DNA of 64,000 nucleotides from Candidatus Bathyarchaeota archaeon (GTDB lineage Archaea > Thermoproteota > Bathyarchaeia > Bathyarchaeales > Bathycorpusculaceae), in contig JAOZID010000010.1 in the NCBI GenBank assembly GCA_026014465.1, positions 62,001 through 126,000 of the forward strand. Reading direction: 5' to 3'. Of this stretch, positions 1 to 8,568 are shown in pieces; within the stretch, counting starts at the first letter, position 1; every line of letters starts with the position of its first letter. Both the position numbers and the translations under genes were made by a program. The notes below the pieces were generated by a model. The model saw only the letters and a list, made by a program, of their open reading frames with translations. It ran no database searches and was not told the origin of the DNA.

Positions 1-149
1 TTTCGTTTAATTGGCAGTAAAGCTGTTTAAAGTCTTTAAAACAAGTGCTTCTGACCATAAACACTCGACCCAATAAACAATGCGTCGTGAACAGTATTTT
101 AGCTTTGGTTATTGTAATATAAATAACAACATGTGACTCTTTTTTGATA

Positions 150-302
150 TTAGAGGTCGTAGCGGGTTAGGTCGTGTTGGTTGCCTGTGTTGGGGGTGAC
201 GAAGTAGAAGGTTAGGTCGCAGTTGTTGCAGTGGTGTTCTTGGTTTTTGTGTTTTTGGGTGTTGGTGGAGCCGCATTTGGGGCAGGGTGGGGTGTTGGGC
301 AT
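150..302 (-). CDS. small zinc-ribbon protein (50 aa)
   Basis: A short open frame encodes a 50-residue protein with two CxxC knuckles: CPKC at residues 7-10 and CNNC at 25-28, followed by an aromatic DLTFYF strand. That spacing is typical of a single treble-clef or zinc-ribbon fold. It starts with ATG and ends in TAA. Codon choice (ACC, AAC, CAC-rich) matches real genes nearby. It has no catalytic signature, so a role in nucleic-acid or protein binding is only inferred from the fold. The gene stands alone, with no co-directional neighbour close by. The cysteine pattern makes chance unlikely. Confidence 0.7.
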   Translation of the reverse strand: MPNTPPCPKCGSTNTQKHKNQEHHCNNCDLTFYFVTPNTGNQHDLTRYDL

Positions 303-600
303 GGTTGTGTTCTCTGTTGTTTGGTTTGTTTGCTATGAATGGGGGTGCTTTCACCAGAGTCTGGGTCACGCCACCCAATGATAGTCATAATTTGGCTCTC
401 TCGCTTTGATGAGATGCAGAACATGGGTTTTACGCGTGCCTTGATAGACATCCATGGTGAAAGCATACATGACTGCTTTTTGGATGCCCTTATAGTTATT
501 GGACAGATTTTTTGTTTCTATATTTAGGCTACTGAGGCGGGTTTGCTAACTATACTGCAATTGCTTTAAAAGTGTAGACGCGCATTTTTATGTTGAATCT
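303..600. other. intergenic region without a confident gene
   Basis: About 300 bases between two divergent genes. Short open frames on both strands lack recognisable motifs. One minus-strand frame (366-545) stays open for 60 codons but has its first ATG only midway. I see no convincing RNA gene or repeat here. Confidence 0.5.
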
Positions 601-954
601 TTGGATGTGTATGTTATGGTTGATGATTTGATTTTGGCGACTATGCCTCTGATTCCTATGTATGATGTTGTTGATGTTTTGGGTATTGTTTATGGTTCCA
701 GCACGCGGACTCGCGGGATAGGCGGCAGGTTTGTTTCAGGTATTCAGTCTATGACTGGCGGCAAGGGCACCGCTTATGAGGAAGAAATTGAAAAAGCGCG
801 ACGTGACGCTTTGGATGAGTTAAAGCAGCGGGCAAGGAGTATGGGTGCGAACGCGGTTTTATCTATCGATTTTGAGACCTCGGAGGTTTTGGAGGGTTTC
901 ATTTTAGTGTCGGCTTACGGAACCGCAGTAAAGTTGCAGAAAAAGATGCAATAA
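601..954 (+). CDS. YbjQ/UPF0145 family protein (DUF74)
   Basis: A 117-residue protein of the YbjQ (UPF0145, 'heavy-metal-binding') family, which forms small pentameric beta/alpha barrels of unsettled function. The family pattern is visible: a hydrophobic start followed by V-LGIVYGSS, a central G-rich segment with EEEIEKAR, and a late MGANAVLSIDFE strand. The length matches the family (about 100-110 residues) with a slightly long N-terminus. The start is uncertain: TTG at 601, ATG at 616 or TTG at 628 are in frame, and family alignment would favour one of the later two. It is a single gene, transcribed away from the preceding zinc-ribbon gene. Metal binding is known only as a family label, not shown here. 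Confidence 0.85.
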   Translation: MDVYVMVDDLILATMPLIPMYDVVDVLGIVYGSSTRTRGIGGRFVSGIQSMTGGKGTAYEEEIEKARRDALDELKQRARSMGANAVLSIDFETSEVLEGFILVSAYGTAVKLQKKMQ

Positions 955-998
955 CCTCTAAATAGCTACGCCGCAGAGTTGGTGTTGGAGACTTAGCC

Positions 999-1267
999 AT
1001 GCAGCCTAATTTGAAGTTTTGCCAAAGTTGTGGCATGCCCCTAACACAGCAGGAACTGTTTGGAACCCAAGCCGACGGCTCTAAAACCCAAAAATACTGT
1101 TTGTACTGCTACAAAGACGGCAAATTCCTAATCCCAACGCTACAGTGGAGCAGATGGTAGAGATTTCTGCTAAAGGCTGGTCTGACAACGACCCAAGCGT
1201 CACTTACGAGCAGGCAAAAGCTGAAATGTCACTGATGCTGCCACGGCTAGAACGCTGGCGAAAATAA
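999..1267 (+). pseudogene. zinc-ribbon protein (PF12674-like), interrupted by a -1 frameshift
   Basis: The first frame from ATG 999 reads a typical zinc-ribbon start: FCQSCGMPL, a GT-ADGSK turn and YCLYCYKDGKF. It then ends prematurely with an unrelated tail at 1158-1160. The family's expected continuation (NPNATVEQMVE, then a helical segment ending LPRLERWRK) is present one frame back, starting at base 1130 and ending at TAA 1265-1267. Losing a single A in the run around 1129-1131 would explain it. All four zinc cysteines lie before the break, so a truncated 53-residue product could still fold its zinc site. This may be a genuine mutation, programmed slippage or a sequencing/assembly error. 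I cannot tell these apart from one sequence. Confidence 0.8.
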
Positions 1268-1337
1268 CCTTATCCGTACCCGCAAACTGTGGGCAACCCT
1301 TCTTTTTTGTTTTTGCTGTTTTGTGGAAGCTGATTTT

Positions 1338-1835
1338 TTAGGCAGGGTTAGTTGCTGCTGTTGTTTTGTTGGTTAAGGTGTGTGCGAAAGTTTGGGCGTT
1401 TTGTAGGTCTTTGCTGTTTGGGTGTCCTTTGTTTACTCCGCCAAAGAGTTTGAAGATTTTATAGTAGTCGCTAAAGCCGCGGCAGGCGTATTCGCCGATT
1501 ATGCTGTAGCTTTTGCTTTCTAGTTTTTTGCGTAGGGTTTTGTGGTAAGTGTTTTTGTAGATGCTGATTCTGCCCATGGTTGAGAAGATGAATGCTTGTT
1601 TGCCGCCTCGGGGCAGCTTATCCACAAGACTTAGCAGGCTTTGATGGTGGTTGCCAAAAAAGATGCCTGAGCCAAACCCAACTAAATCGTATTCGCCAAG
1701 GGACTCCGCGGTGGTTTCATGTGGAGCTACAACCTGCGCGTCCAGCACGTCTGCGATAGCTTTTGCAATCTTCAACGTATTTCCTTTGTACGTTGAAACA
1801 CAGACGACTATAGCTTTCACGTCTTCTTTCTCCAC
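1338..1835 (-). CDS. flavodoxin-family protein
   Basis: A 165-residue flavodoxin-like protein, expected to bind FMN and carry electrons in the cytoplasm. The N-terminal strand and loop VVCVSTYKGNTLKIAKAIA (about residues 10-28) match the phosphate-binding loop of flavodoxins. A GSGIFFGNHH segment (about 54-63) resembles the second flavin loop, and a FSTMG turn (about 84-88) the third. The start is GTG at 1835; an internal GTG at 1820 is also possible. The C-terminal 20 residues are polar and Thr/Ala-rich, probably a disordered tail. No redox partner is adjacent, so its electron donor and acceptor are unknown. It could also be a flavodoxin-like NAD(P)H oxidoreductase domain. Confidence 0.8.
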   Translation of the reverse strand: MEKEDVKAIVVCVSTYKGNTLKIAKAIADVLDAQVVAPHETTAESLGEYDLVGFGSGIFFGNHHQSLLSLVDKLPRGGKQAFIFSTMGRISIYKNTYHKTLRKKLESKSYSIIGEYACRGFSDYYKIFKLFGGVNKGHPNSKDLQNAQTFAHTLTNKTTAATNPA

Positions 1836-1903
1836 GTTACCGTAAAACTTTGAGTAAATAAGCCTTATTCGCTAACCAGAAAGCCTCAAGATACCGTTTA
1901 TGG

Positions 1904-2101
1904 TCAAGCGTTACGGTCTTGGCTAGACGCATCATTAATGTAAACTGTGACCAACGCAGCCAAAACAACCAATGCGCCAACAGGAAGAAGCACTCCAAAC
2001 ATTATATCGCCCACTTGGTCAGCAAAGACTATCATGTACACTGAAGCAATTGCAGCCACAGCCAACCAGCAACTGATAACGGCGGCAGTTTTGAAAGTCA
2101 T
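1904..2101 (-). CDS. small two-helix membrane protein
   Basis: A 65-residue protein that is almost entirely two hydrophobic helices: about residues 6-26 (AAVISCWLAVAAIASVYMIVF) and about 33-54, separated by an acidic loop containing ADQVGD. The C-terminus is short and polar (NDASSQDRNA). I do not recognise a family. It starts with ATG and lies between the flavodoxin and EamA genes on the same strand, but with 60-70 nt gaps, so co-transcription is possible rather than evident. The regular hydrophobic pattern supports a real membrane protein. Confidence 0.6.
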   Translation of the reverse strand: MTFKTAAVISCWLAVAAIASVYMIVFADQVGDIMFGVLLPVGALVVLAALVTVYINDASSQDRNA

Positions 2102-2166
2102 GACCTAAAACGGATAGCCTCAACAATAAAGCTTTTACGGCAACCTGCTCCAACAACGGGTTAGCT

Positions 2167-3060
2167 TTAGACGATTAACCAGGTTCCGATGAATACGGCG
2201 ATGATTGCGAGGGTTTTTAAGGCTATGGCGGTTTTGGTGGTTTCTTCTTTGAGTATGTGTGGCAAAAATGTGCTTAGGAACAGCATGTAGAAGAAGACGA
2301 AGAAGGGTTGTAGGCCTGTTAGCGCCGCCGCCAGCGAGACGTCAACTAGCGAGAACGCCAGCAGGGAACATGCGGTGCCTAAGATGTAAAAGCTCTCGCC
2401 CACGAGGGCAACGGCAAACGTTTTTTTCTCTAAGGCTTTAACGTTTGACGTGAATTCTTTTCGGAGCTTGCGTGAAGACGCCAGCAAAGATAGCACTCCG
2501 CAAAAGCTACCCAAAATGGCAAACGAGAACAGCGACCACACATCCAAGTAACTCAGCAAAAACTTGTCAGTTACGTTGTATGTTGCGATAAGCAACGTGA
2601 AGAGTATCATGAATTTGAATCCGCCAAACAGTTTCCCGCCTGTACCTGTTTTTCTGTAGGAAACCAGCATCGCAGACCCGACAATCAACGCGATTCCCAA
2701 GTATTTTTGAGGACCTAAAATCTCGTCCAAAAACGCCGCGGAAAAGACGGCTACGAAGACGGGGATTAGCTGGAACAGCGGAACTAACCGTGAGACTTCT
2801 TCGGCTTGTAGGGCTTTTGCGTAAAACCATAACGCCAAAAACGGCAGCGCCCCCGCAGCGAACCCAAACAGGGAATACGGAAACACAAACTGCACTGGAA
2901 ACAGCAAAAAGATGGCGAGGGCAAATATGGTGTCCAAGGACAAGACGAAAAGAACCGTTGCGGCTTGGGAACTGAATTTTTTGGTTAACAAAAATTTTAG
3001 GAAGACATTGTTTAGTGCCCAGAAAGCGGGAGCCAGCAACCCAAATATTACCCAGTCCAT
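2167..3060 (-). CDS. EamA/DMT-superfamily transporter
   Basis: A 297-residue drug/metabolite transporter-like protein with about ten hydrophobic helices arranged as two EamA repeats. The first repeat begins at the N-terminus (FGLLAPAFWALNNVFLKFLL) and contains the conserved region ending in PVFVAVFSAAFLDEILGPQKYLG (about residues 100-122). The second begins near residue 150 and ends similarly around AALTGLQPFFVFFYMLFLS. Members export or import metabolites across the plasma membrane. The substrate cannot be read from the sequence. Length and layout fit the family. It starts with ATG and stands alone. Confidence 0.85.
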   Translation of the reverse strand: MDWVIFGLLAPAFWALNNVFLKFLLTKKFSSQAATVLFVLSLDTIFALAIFLLFPVQFVFPYSLFGFAAGALPFLALWFYAKALQAEEVSRLVPLFQLIPVFVAVFSAAFLDEILGPQKYLGIALIVGSAMLVSYRKTGTGGKLFGGFKFMILFTLLIATYNVTDKFLLSYLDVWSLFSFAILGSFCGVLSLLASSRKLRKEFTSNVKALEKKTFAVALVGESFYILGTACSLLAFSLVDVSLAAALTGLQPFFVFFYMLFLSTFLPHILKEETTKTAIALKTLAIIAVFIGTWLIV

Positions 3061-3308
3061 AAAATGTACAGTACCTGCGTGCGTGTTTGTTGTAAGATTT
3101 GTTGTTGGAGTTTTTAAACGCGTCTGCTGTTTGGCTTTGAACTTTGGGTTTGTTTGCGTGTTTTGCTTTTGTTTGGGTTGTAGCCGTTTTTGGTGTGTTT
3201 GTGGATTGTGGATGGTTTTATGTGATGCTTTTTTGTTTGTGTCTGTTTGTATTCACAAATTTTTAAGTAACCATTTACGCCATTCAACGTTTAGATGGAG
3301 GTGATATA

Positions 3309-3821
3309 ATGGCAGATATTGTTGAAACAGCAGTTGCAGCAGGCTCCTTCCAAACGTTAGTTGCAGCGGTTAAAGCAGCAGACCTAGTTGACGCCCTAAA
3401 AGGCAACGGGTACCTAACGGTTTTTGCACCCACCGACGTAGCTTTTGAAGCATTACCCAAAGGCACTGTCGACAACCTTTTGCAGGACATCCCCAAACTC
3501 AAGAGTCTTCTGTTGTATCACGTGGTTTCTGGAAAAGTCTTAGCATCAGATGTTGCCAAACTAAAAACTGCAAAGACCCTGCAAGGGCAAAACGTGAAAG
3601 TTGACGCCGCAAAATGGCACCTGCACCTGAACCCGAAAATCAACAACGCAAACATCGTCAACCCCGACATCATCGCAGACAACGGCGTAATCCACGTCAT
3701 AGACCGTGTGCTTATGCCAAACCCTGAACTTAGCTGTCCCATCTGCGGCATGGGCTTTGCTGACAAAAACGAGTTGATAGACCACAAAGAAGGCGCACAC
3801 CCAGCCATAGCAGCAAAATAA
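3309..3821 (+). CDS. fasciclin (FAS1) domain protein with a C-terminal C2H2 zinc finger
   Basis: A 170-residue protein with no signal peptide. Residues about 3-137 form a FAS1 domain: an early helix with [17 protein letters not shown], the [15 protein letters not shown] motif (about 36-50), the YHVV motif near 70, and [13 protein letters not shown] at about 124-136. FAS1 domains usually mediate adhesion outside the cell. Here residues about 142-163 add one C2H2 finger, CPICGMGF then HKEGAH, a nucleic-acid or protein-binding module. A strong ribosome site (GGAGGTGAT) lies just before the ATG. The combination and the missing signal peptide suggest a cytoplasmic role, which is inference. Poly-T after the stop suggests a monocistronic transcript. 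Confidence 0.9.
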   Translation: MADIVETAVAAGSFQTLVAAVKAADLVDALKGNGYLTVFAPTDVAFEALPKGTVDNLLQDIPKLKSLLLYHVVSGKVLASDVAKLKTAKTLQGQNVKVDAAKWHLHLNPKINNANIVNPDIIADNGVIHVIDRVLMPNPELSCPICGMGFADKNELIDHKEGAHPAIAAK

Positions 3822-3844
3822 ACACACACCACCTGTGATACACC

Positions 3845-3856
3845 TTTTTCTTTTTT
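3845..3856 (+). terminator. T-rich archaeal terminator after the fasciclin gene
   Basis: Two runs of five and six T separated by one C lie 24 nt after the fasciclin stop, as expected for factor-independent archaeal termination. This also argues that the next gene starts downstream of it. Confidence 0.5.
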
Positions 3857-3897
3857 ATGCGTTAGCTTATTGTATGCCCGGCTGTTCTTGTTTTGGC

Positions 3898-5139
3898 ATG
3901 CAAAATAGTTTGATGTGGCAACGCAATGTTTTGTCTAACGGTTTGACGGTGCTGCTTTTTCCACGGCAATCACGGTTAACGGCGCAGCTGGCGGTTACCG
4001 TTAAATGCGGTTCAAACAACGACGCTTTGGATAAGTCGGGGGCGGCTCATTTTCTTGAACACATGGTCGCTGGCGGTTCCCCTTCACGTATCCAAGCTTC
4101 CCGTGGCATAGAAAAACTCGGCGGCTTTGTAGACTTCTTTACCACCCACGACTACACCATGACTCTTTGCGATGTGCTGCCTGAACGGTTACTTGAAGCG
4201 GCAACAATTATCTCGCACTTGCTCTACGATTCAGAGTTTACACAGGAAAATTTTGAGACTGAAAAGAAGGTGATTTTGCAGGAAATTGCCGAAGCTGAGG
4301 ATAGCCCTTGGGTGCAGACCGAGGAGTTGTTGGCTAAGCATCTTTTTAAGAATCATCCCGTGAGGCATCCTGTGTCTGGTTATCGGCGAACCGTGCGCAG
4401 CTTGAACCTACAAGACATCAAAGAAACCCACCGCGCCTACTACCAGCCTTCAAACGCGGTTTTGACGTTAGCAGGCAACTTTTCGCAGCCTCAACTTGAA
4501 ACAGTGCTGGAAACCTTTTCGCCCAAAGGAAACAGCTTCCACACCCCAAAAAACGGCGACACCCAAGAGAAGCCGCCCCGAAAACGCTTGATCTGCAAGG
4601 AAAAAGCGGGGCTTTCCCAGACCTATTTGCGTGTGGGTGCTAGGACGGTTTCAGGTAGAGATGCGGATATACCTGCGTTAGAACTGCTTAATATGATACT
4701 GGGGGGCGGCGCGAGTTCTAGGTTGTTTGTGGAGTTGCGTGAAAAGGAAGCTTTAGCGTACAATGTGGGGTCTTGTCAAGAATGCGGTACTGATTACGGT
4801 TACTTCCATATTGACTGCGCCGTGAAAAGCAAGAACCTCGCCAAAGCCCTCAGGCTCATCGAAAAGGAACTGGAGAAGCTTCGAACCCAAACCGTCCCCG
4901 ACAACGAACTCTCCAAAGCCAAAGACATGATAATCGGCGCAATCTACAGAGAAATCGACAGCCCCACAACCCTGCCCGAAACCCTAACCAGCATGGAACT
5001 CCTCTTCGAAAACAATACTGCCATAGACGACTACGTCCAAAAAATCAGGCAAACCACCGCCGACTCCCTACGCGAAACCGCCGCGAAGTACCTCCAAGAC
5101 AGTAGCTGCTCCACGGTGACTCTTGCCCCTAAAACTTAG
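3898..5139 (+). CDS. M16-family (insulinase-like) zinc peptidase
   Basis: A 413-residue single-unit M16 peptidase. The inverted zinc motif HFLEH lies near residue 51, and the third ligand falls in the helix KKVILQEIAEAED (about 122-134). The second half carries the usual RLFVELREKEALAYNVGS segment, where the partner half contacts substrate. Such proteins work as pairs of halves enclosing a chamber that degrades or processes peptides. A half of this size normally dimerises. In-frame starts also exist at 3835, 3874 and 3913; 3898 was chosen because the poly-T terminator precedes it and the N-terminus then begins close to the family start (RNVLSNGLTVL). I see no signal peptide, so it is probably cytoplasmic. 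Confidence 0.9.
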   Translation: MQNSLMWQRNVLSNGLTVLLFPRQSRLTAQLAVTVKCGSNNDALDKSGAAHFLEHMVAGGSPSRIQASRGIEKLGGFVDFFTTHDYTMTLCDVLPERLLEAATIISHLLYDSEFTQENFETEKKVILQEIAEAEDSPWVQTEELLAKHLFKNHPVRHPVSGYRRTVRSLNLQDIKETHRAYYQPSNAVLTLAGNFSQPQLETVLETFSPKGNSFHTPKNGDTQEKPPRKRLICKEKAGLSQTYLRVGARTVSGRDADIPALELLNMILGGGASSRLFVELREKEALAYNVGSCQECGTDYGYFHIDCAVKSKNLAKALRLIEKELEKLRTQTVPDNELSKAKDMIIGAIYREIDSPTTLPETLTSMELLFENNTAIDDYVQKIRQTTADSLRETAAKYLQDSSCSTVTLAPKT

Positions 5140-5243
5140 GTGTTTGGATGCGTTTTGTCTGCGTGTTTTGGGGTGGCTTTAAAAGCAAGTGCTAATAGAA
5201 TTTAGTGACTATATAGTGTGAGTGTTCTTGGGTGGAATGATGT

Positions 5244-5636
5244 ATGCAGGAGAAAATTCGGGTAGTTGTTGGGGTTGACGGGTCTGTTCAGTCTAGGCGG
5301 GCTTTGGCTGAGGCTGTGACTATTGCTCAGCGGTTTTCGGGTTTTGTAAAGGCAGTTTCAGTTTACGATAAAGGCTCAAGAGATAAAGCTAAAGACATTT
5401 TGGATAAAGCAGAAAACGCGTTGCTAATCAACGCTGGCATACACTATGAAACCCAGCCGATTTTGGGTTCGAATCCTGCAAAAGCGTTGGAGTTGCTCGC
5501 GAAACAGGAAAACTTTGACCTCATCGTGGTTGGGCGCAGAGGCATAGGCGGCGGAGTGTCCCTGCTGATGGGCAGCGTCTCAAAACAGATCGTAAGCAAC
5601 GCATACTGCAACGTCCTCGTCGTAAAAAACAGGTAA
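5244..5636 (+). CDS. universal stress protein (UspA family)
   Basis: A 130-residue single-domain Usp protein. The N-terminal strand VVVGVDGSVQSRRALAEA and the C-terminal ATP-binding pattern are present: GRRGIGGG followed by MGSVSKQIV (about residues 98-117), matching G-2x-G-9x-G-S. It therefore probably belongs to the ATP-binding subgroup. Compared with typical members (140-150 residues), the region after the first helix is shortened. Usp proteins modulate stress survival in the cytoplasm by poorly defined means. It is followed by a short basic gene on the same strand, about 70 nt downstream. Confidence 0.9.
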   Translation: MQEKIRVVVGVDGSVQSRRALAEAVTIAQRFSGFVKAVSVYDKGSRDKAKDILDKAENALLINAGIHYETQPILGSNPAKALELLAKQENFDLIVVGRRGIGGGVSLLMGSVSKQIVSNAYCNVLVVKNR

Positions 5637-5706
5637 CACGCAATCTGTAGGGTAGCGTAAAGTATTAGCACAAGTTCTGATGTTATGCTGTTAAGGGGTG
5701 AATGAT

Positions 5707-5835
5707 TTGTCAAGAAGGGCAAAGAAAGCTGAGGGTCTAGAACACCACAAGCAACTCCAAAGAGAAAAAGAACAAAAACGCAAAGAACGCAAACAAGTAT
5801 CCCTCCCAGCAAAACACGCAAAAGGCAAGAAATAG
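5707..5835 (+). CDS. short, highly basic protein (42 aa)
   Basis: A 42-residue frame rich in Lys, Arg, Gln and Glu (QREKEQKRKERKQ in the middle, KHAKGKK at the end). Start TTG 5707 is preceded by GGGGTG six bases upstream; GTG 5698 is an in-frame alternative. It is predicted to be one charged helix and could bind RNA or DNA, but no family is recognised. A long T-rich tract follows the stop, consistent with its being the last gene of a short transcript. Confidence 0.55.
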   Translation: MSRRAKKAEGLEHHKQLQREKEQKRKERKQVSLPAKHAKGKK

Positions 5836-5853
5836 CCACAACTGCAAGTACCT

Positions 5854-5884
5854 GTTTTTTCTTGTTTTCTTTTTTCTTTTTCTG
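5854..5884 (+). terminator. T-rich tract between convergent genes
   Basis: Runs of 6, 4, 6 and 5 T interrupted by single C or G lie between the short basic gene and the convergent metal ATPase. On the plus strand this is a strong candidate archaeal terminator. Confidence 0.55.
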
Positions 5885-5885
5885 T

Positions 5886-7916
5886 TTAGGGTTTGTATGT
5901 GCGTAGTGTTTGGCTGTTTATGGCAACTATTATGGTGCTAAGTGTCATCAGTATGGCGCCGACCGCGGGTTCTATAACAATGCCCCAGTTAACAAGTATA
6001 CCCGCAGCTAAAGGAATCGCAACTATGTTGTAGCCTCCTGCCCACCACAGATTTTGAAGCATCTTCGAATAGGTCTTCTTGGAAAGCTTGGTAACTTTGG
6101 AGACATCACGCGGGTCGTTTTTCACCAGTATGATGTCGGCGCTTTCTACTGCAACGTCAGTTCCAGCACCTATGGCAATGCCCACATCCGCAGTCGCAAG
6201 AGCAGGAGCATCATTAATGCCATCCCCCACCATCGCCACTTTGTAGCCTTTTTCCTGCAACGATTTGACCTTGCTTGCTTTCTGGTCAGGCAAAACCCCC
6301 GCAAAAAACTCGTCAATACCCAACTCCCCAGCAACGCTCTGCGCCACCTTCTGTGCATCCCCAGTAATCATGTAAATCTTCACGCCGTTTTCCTTAAGGG
6401 TCTGGATAGCTTCTTTGGATTCCCCCCGTATCTTATCCGCTAACGCAAAAGCACCTGCAAGTTCGCCGTCTACTATGGTAAAGACCACGGTTTTGCCTTC
6501 TTTTTGCAGCGCCGCAACTTTTTCGTCCTCCTCCTTAAGACCCATTTCGTCTAACAGCGCAGGGCTCCCCACAACTACAGTTTTGCCTTTGACTTTTCCT
6601 TTCACGCTTTTTCCTGCAGTTGCCTCAAAACTTTTTACTTCAGGAATCTCAACGCCTTTGTCTTTCACGTAGCTGACGATAGCGTGGGCAAGGATATGTT
6701 CCGAATTTTGCTCAACTGCCGCCGTTAAAGCCAACAGCGTCTTCTCTGGAATATGAGAAACCACATCGGTTACGCCAAATTTGCCCTCTGTCAACGTGCC
6801 TGTCTTGTCAAAAACTACGGCGTCCAAGGCGCGGGTCATTTCGAAAGCCTTGCGGTCGCGAATTAAAATCCCGTTTTTCGCGGTCAAAGAAGTAGAAAGT
6901 GCGATGACAAGTGGTATGGCTAGGCCTAATGCGTGTGGGCAGGCAATGACAAGTACGGTTACGGTTCGGGTGAGGGCGAATTGGGTGTTTCCAAGTATTG
7001 CCCAGGCTATGTAGGTCAAGACGGCTACGGTTACGGCGACGTAGAAGAGAAATGCGGCTGCTCTGTTGGCTAGGTCTTGGGTTTTGGAGCGGCTTTGCTG
7101 TGCGGTCTTAACGAGGTCTACGACTTGGGCGAGGTAGGTTTCTTTGCCTGTTTTTTCAATGCGTGCTTTTAGTGAGCCTTCTTTGTTTATGGCTCCCCCG
7201 ATGACTTGGTCGCCTTCTTCTTTGTGAACAGGCGCTGACTCGCCCGTAATTAACGCTTCATTGACGTAAGATTGCCCCTCTACTACCACAGCGTCTGAGG
7301 GAATTTTTTCGCCGGGGCGAATCAGAACGATGTCGCCTTTTTGCAGTTTGGATACTGAAACATCTTTTACTTCGCCGTCCTGAACTACATGTGCTACTGT
7401 GGGCATAATCTTCACCAGCTCTTCTAGAGCCCTTGACGCTCCCAGTACGCTTCGCGCCTCTATCCAATGCCCCAAAAGCATAACGTCAATCAAAGTTGCA
7501 AGTTCCCAGAAAAAATCTGAGCCTATGGCAACAAAAACTGTAGCTGCTGAATAGAAGAACGCTACTGAAATCGCCGTGGCAATAAGCGTCATCATGCCTG
7601 GCTGGCGTTTTTTAACCTCCATAACTACGCCTTGGAGGAACGGGTATCCACCGTAGAAGTAGATGGCTACTGCCAAACCCAGCAAAATATAGTCTTGGTA
7701 GGGAACTGTGAGGGTGTAGCCAAACCATGATTGAATTGTCTGTGAAAGAAGCAGAACAGGAACTGTAAGAATAAGGCTGACAAAGAACCGTTTTTTGAAC
7801 ATACCCGCATGCATCATATGCCCTGCACCCTGATGCTTCATACCCGAACTCATACCACCCTGTGACGAATCATGCTTCATACCCGCATGCATATCCTCAT
7901 TTTCCTTTCCCCTCAT
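5886..7916 (-). CDS. heavy-metal P-type ATPase, CPH (CopB-like) class
   Basis: A 676-residue P1B ATPase that would pump copper or a related metal across the plasma membrane using ATP. In order: a Met/His-rich N-terminus (about 1-39) instead of a CxxC metal domain, paired helices, the TGES actuator motif (224-227), CPH in the metal-transport helix (326-328), DKTGT phosphorylation site (370-374) and GDGINDAP. The CPH motif and His/Met-rich N-terminus are typical of CopB-like (P1B-3) pumps. The usual SEHPLA nucleotide-binding motif reads SEHILA (405-410): the His is kept but the Pro is replaced. ATG 7916 is used; a second ATG nine codons on is possible. It is transcribed alone. Confidence 0.92.
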   Translation of the reverse strand: MRGKENEDMHAGMKHDSSQGGMSSGMKHQGAGHMMHAGMFKKRFFVSLILTVPVLLLSQTIQSWFGYTLTVPYQDYILLGLAVAIYFYGGYPFLQGVVMEVKKRQPGMMTLIATAISVAFFYSAATVFVAIGSDFFWELATLIDVMLLGHWIEARSVLGASRALEELVKIMPTVAHVVQDGEVKDVSVSKLQKGDIVLIRPGEKIPSDAVVVEGQSYVNEALITGESAPVHKEEGDQVIGGAINKEGSLKARIEKTGKETYLAQVVDLVKTAQQSRSKTQDLANRAAAFLFYVAVTVAVLTYIAWAILGNTQFALTRTVTVLVIACPHALGLAIPLVIALSTSLTAKNGILIRDRKAFEMTRALDAVVFDKTGTLTEGKFGVTDVVSHIPEKTLLALTAAVEQNSEHILAHAIVSYVKDKGVEIPEVKSFEATAGKSVKGKVKGKTVVVGSPALLDEMGLKEEDEKVAALQKEGKTVVFTIVDGELAGAFALADKIRGESKEAIQTLKENGVKIYMITGDAQKVAQSVAGELGIDEFFAGVLPDQKASKVKSLQEKGYKVAMVGDGINDAPALATADVGIAIGAGTDVAVESADIILVKNDPRDVSKVTKLSKKTYSKMLQNLWWAGGYNIVAIPLAAGILVNWGIVIEPAVGAILMTLSTIIVAINSQTLRTYKP

Positions 7917-8090
7917 TAAATTCCGCCAAACACGTAACTTTTTTCAAAAGAAGCAAACAACGCCGCTTAGGTTAACTTTAGCTCTTCAGCAGCGACGCTA
8001 AACAACAATTTTGCCTCCGCGCATCTATACTATGGGCGCCTTAACATTAATGCGTTTCCACAAAACCCCACAAACTGCCACAAAACCGGG

Positions 8091-8468
8091 TTATTTCTTG
8101 TCGGGTATGAACTGCATGGAGATGCTGTTTACGCAGTGCCGCGTGTTTTTCTTTGTGAAGCCCTCGCCCTTGAATACGTGTCCTAAGTGGGCGCCGCAGT
8201 TTGCGCATTGGATTTCAGTGCGTAAGCCGTCCGCGTCGGGAACCCGCTTCACCGCCATTGGGATTTCGTCGTCAAAGCTGGGCCAGCCGCATCCAGCATC
8301 AAACTTGCTCGTTGACTGATACAACTTTGCGCCACAGCGCCTGCACACATAAGTGCCTTTCTCCCAGAAATCATAAAATTTGCCCGTAAACGGCGCTTCT
8401 GTGCCCTTGTGAACTATGACAGCTTCTTCTTGAGGCGTCAACTTCTCTGTTTTAGGCTTGTCTTGCAC
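8091..8468 (-). CDS. msrB: peptide-methionine (R)-S-oxide reductase
   Basis: A 125-residue MsrB that reduces methionine-R-sulfoxide in oxidised proteins in the cytoplasm. Zinc-binding pairs CRRC (42-45) and CANC (88-91) are present. The catalytic cysteine is C112 in RHCVNS, where most relatives have RYCIN/RHCVN. The GCGWPSF motif (59-65) is intact. Start GTG 8468 follows a GGGGTG ribosome site. No msrA is adjacent. With rubrerythrin and desulforedoxin elsewhere in the window, it fits an anaerobe coping with occasional oxygen. Confidence 0.95.
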   Translation of the reverse strand: MQDKPKTEKLTPQEEAVIVHKGTEAPFTGKFYDFWEKGTYVCRRCGAKLYQSTSKFDAGCGWPSFDDEIPMAVKRVPDADGLRTEIQCANCGAHLGHVFKGEGFTKKNTRHCVNSISMQFIPDKK

Positions 8469-8568
8469 TAAAAATTCACCCCTTAACTAATACGCGACTA
8501 AATAAAAAAACCGTTCGATAACCTTTCTGACACGTTAGCAGAAGGAGAGAAACGCTTCGGTGGGGGGG

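Noticed and set aside
366-545. Minus-strand open frame of about 60 codons reading NYKGIQKAVMYAFTMDVYQG and onward
   Set aside because: The composition looks protein-like, but there is no start codon near its beginning, no recognised motif and no ribosome site. It may be a decayed fragment; I could not support it.
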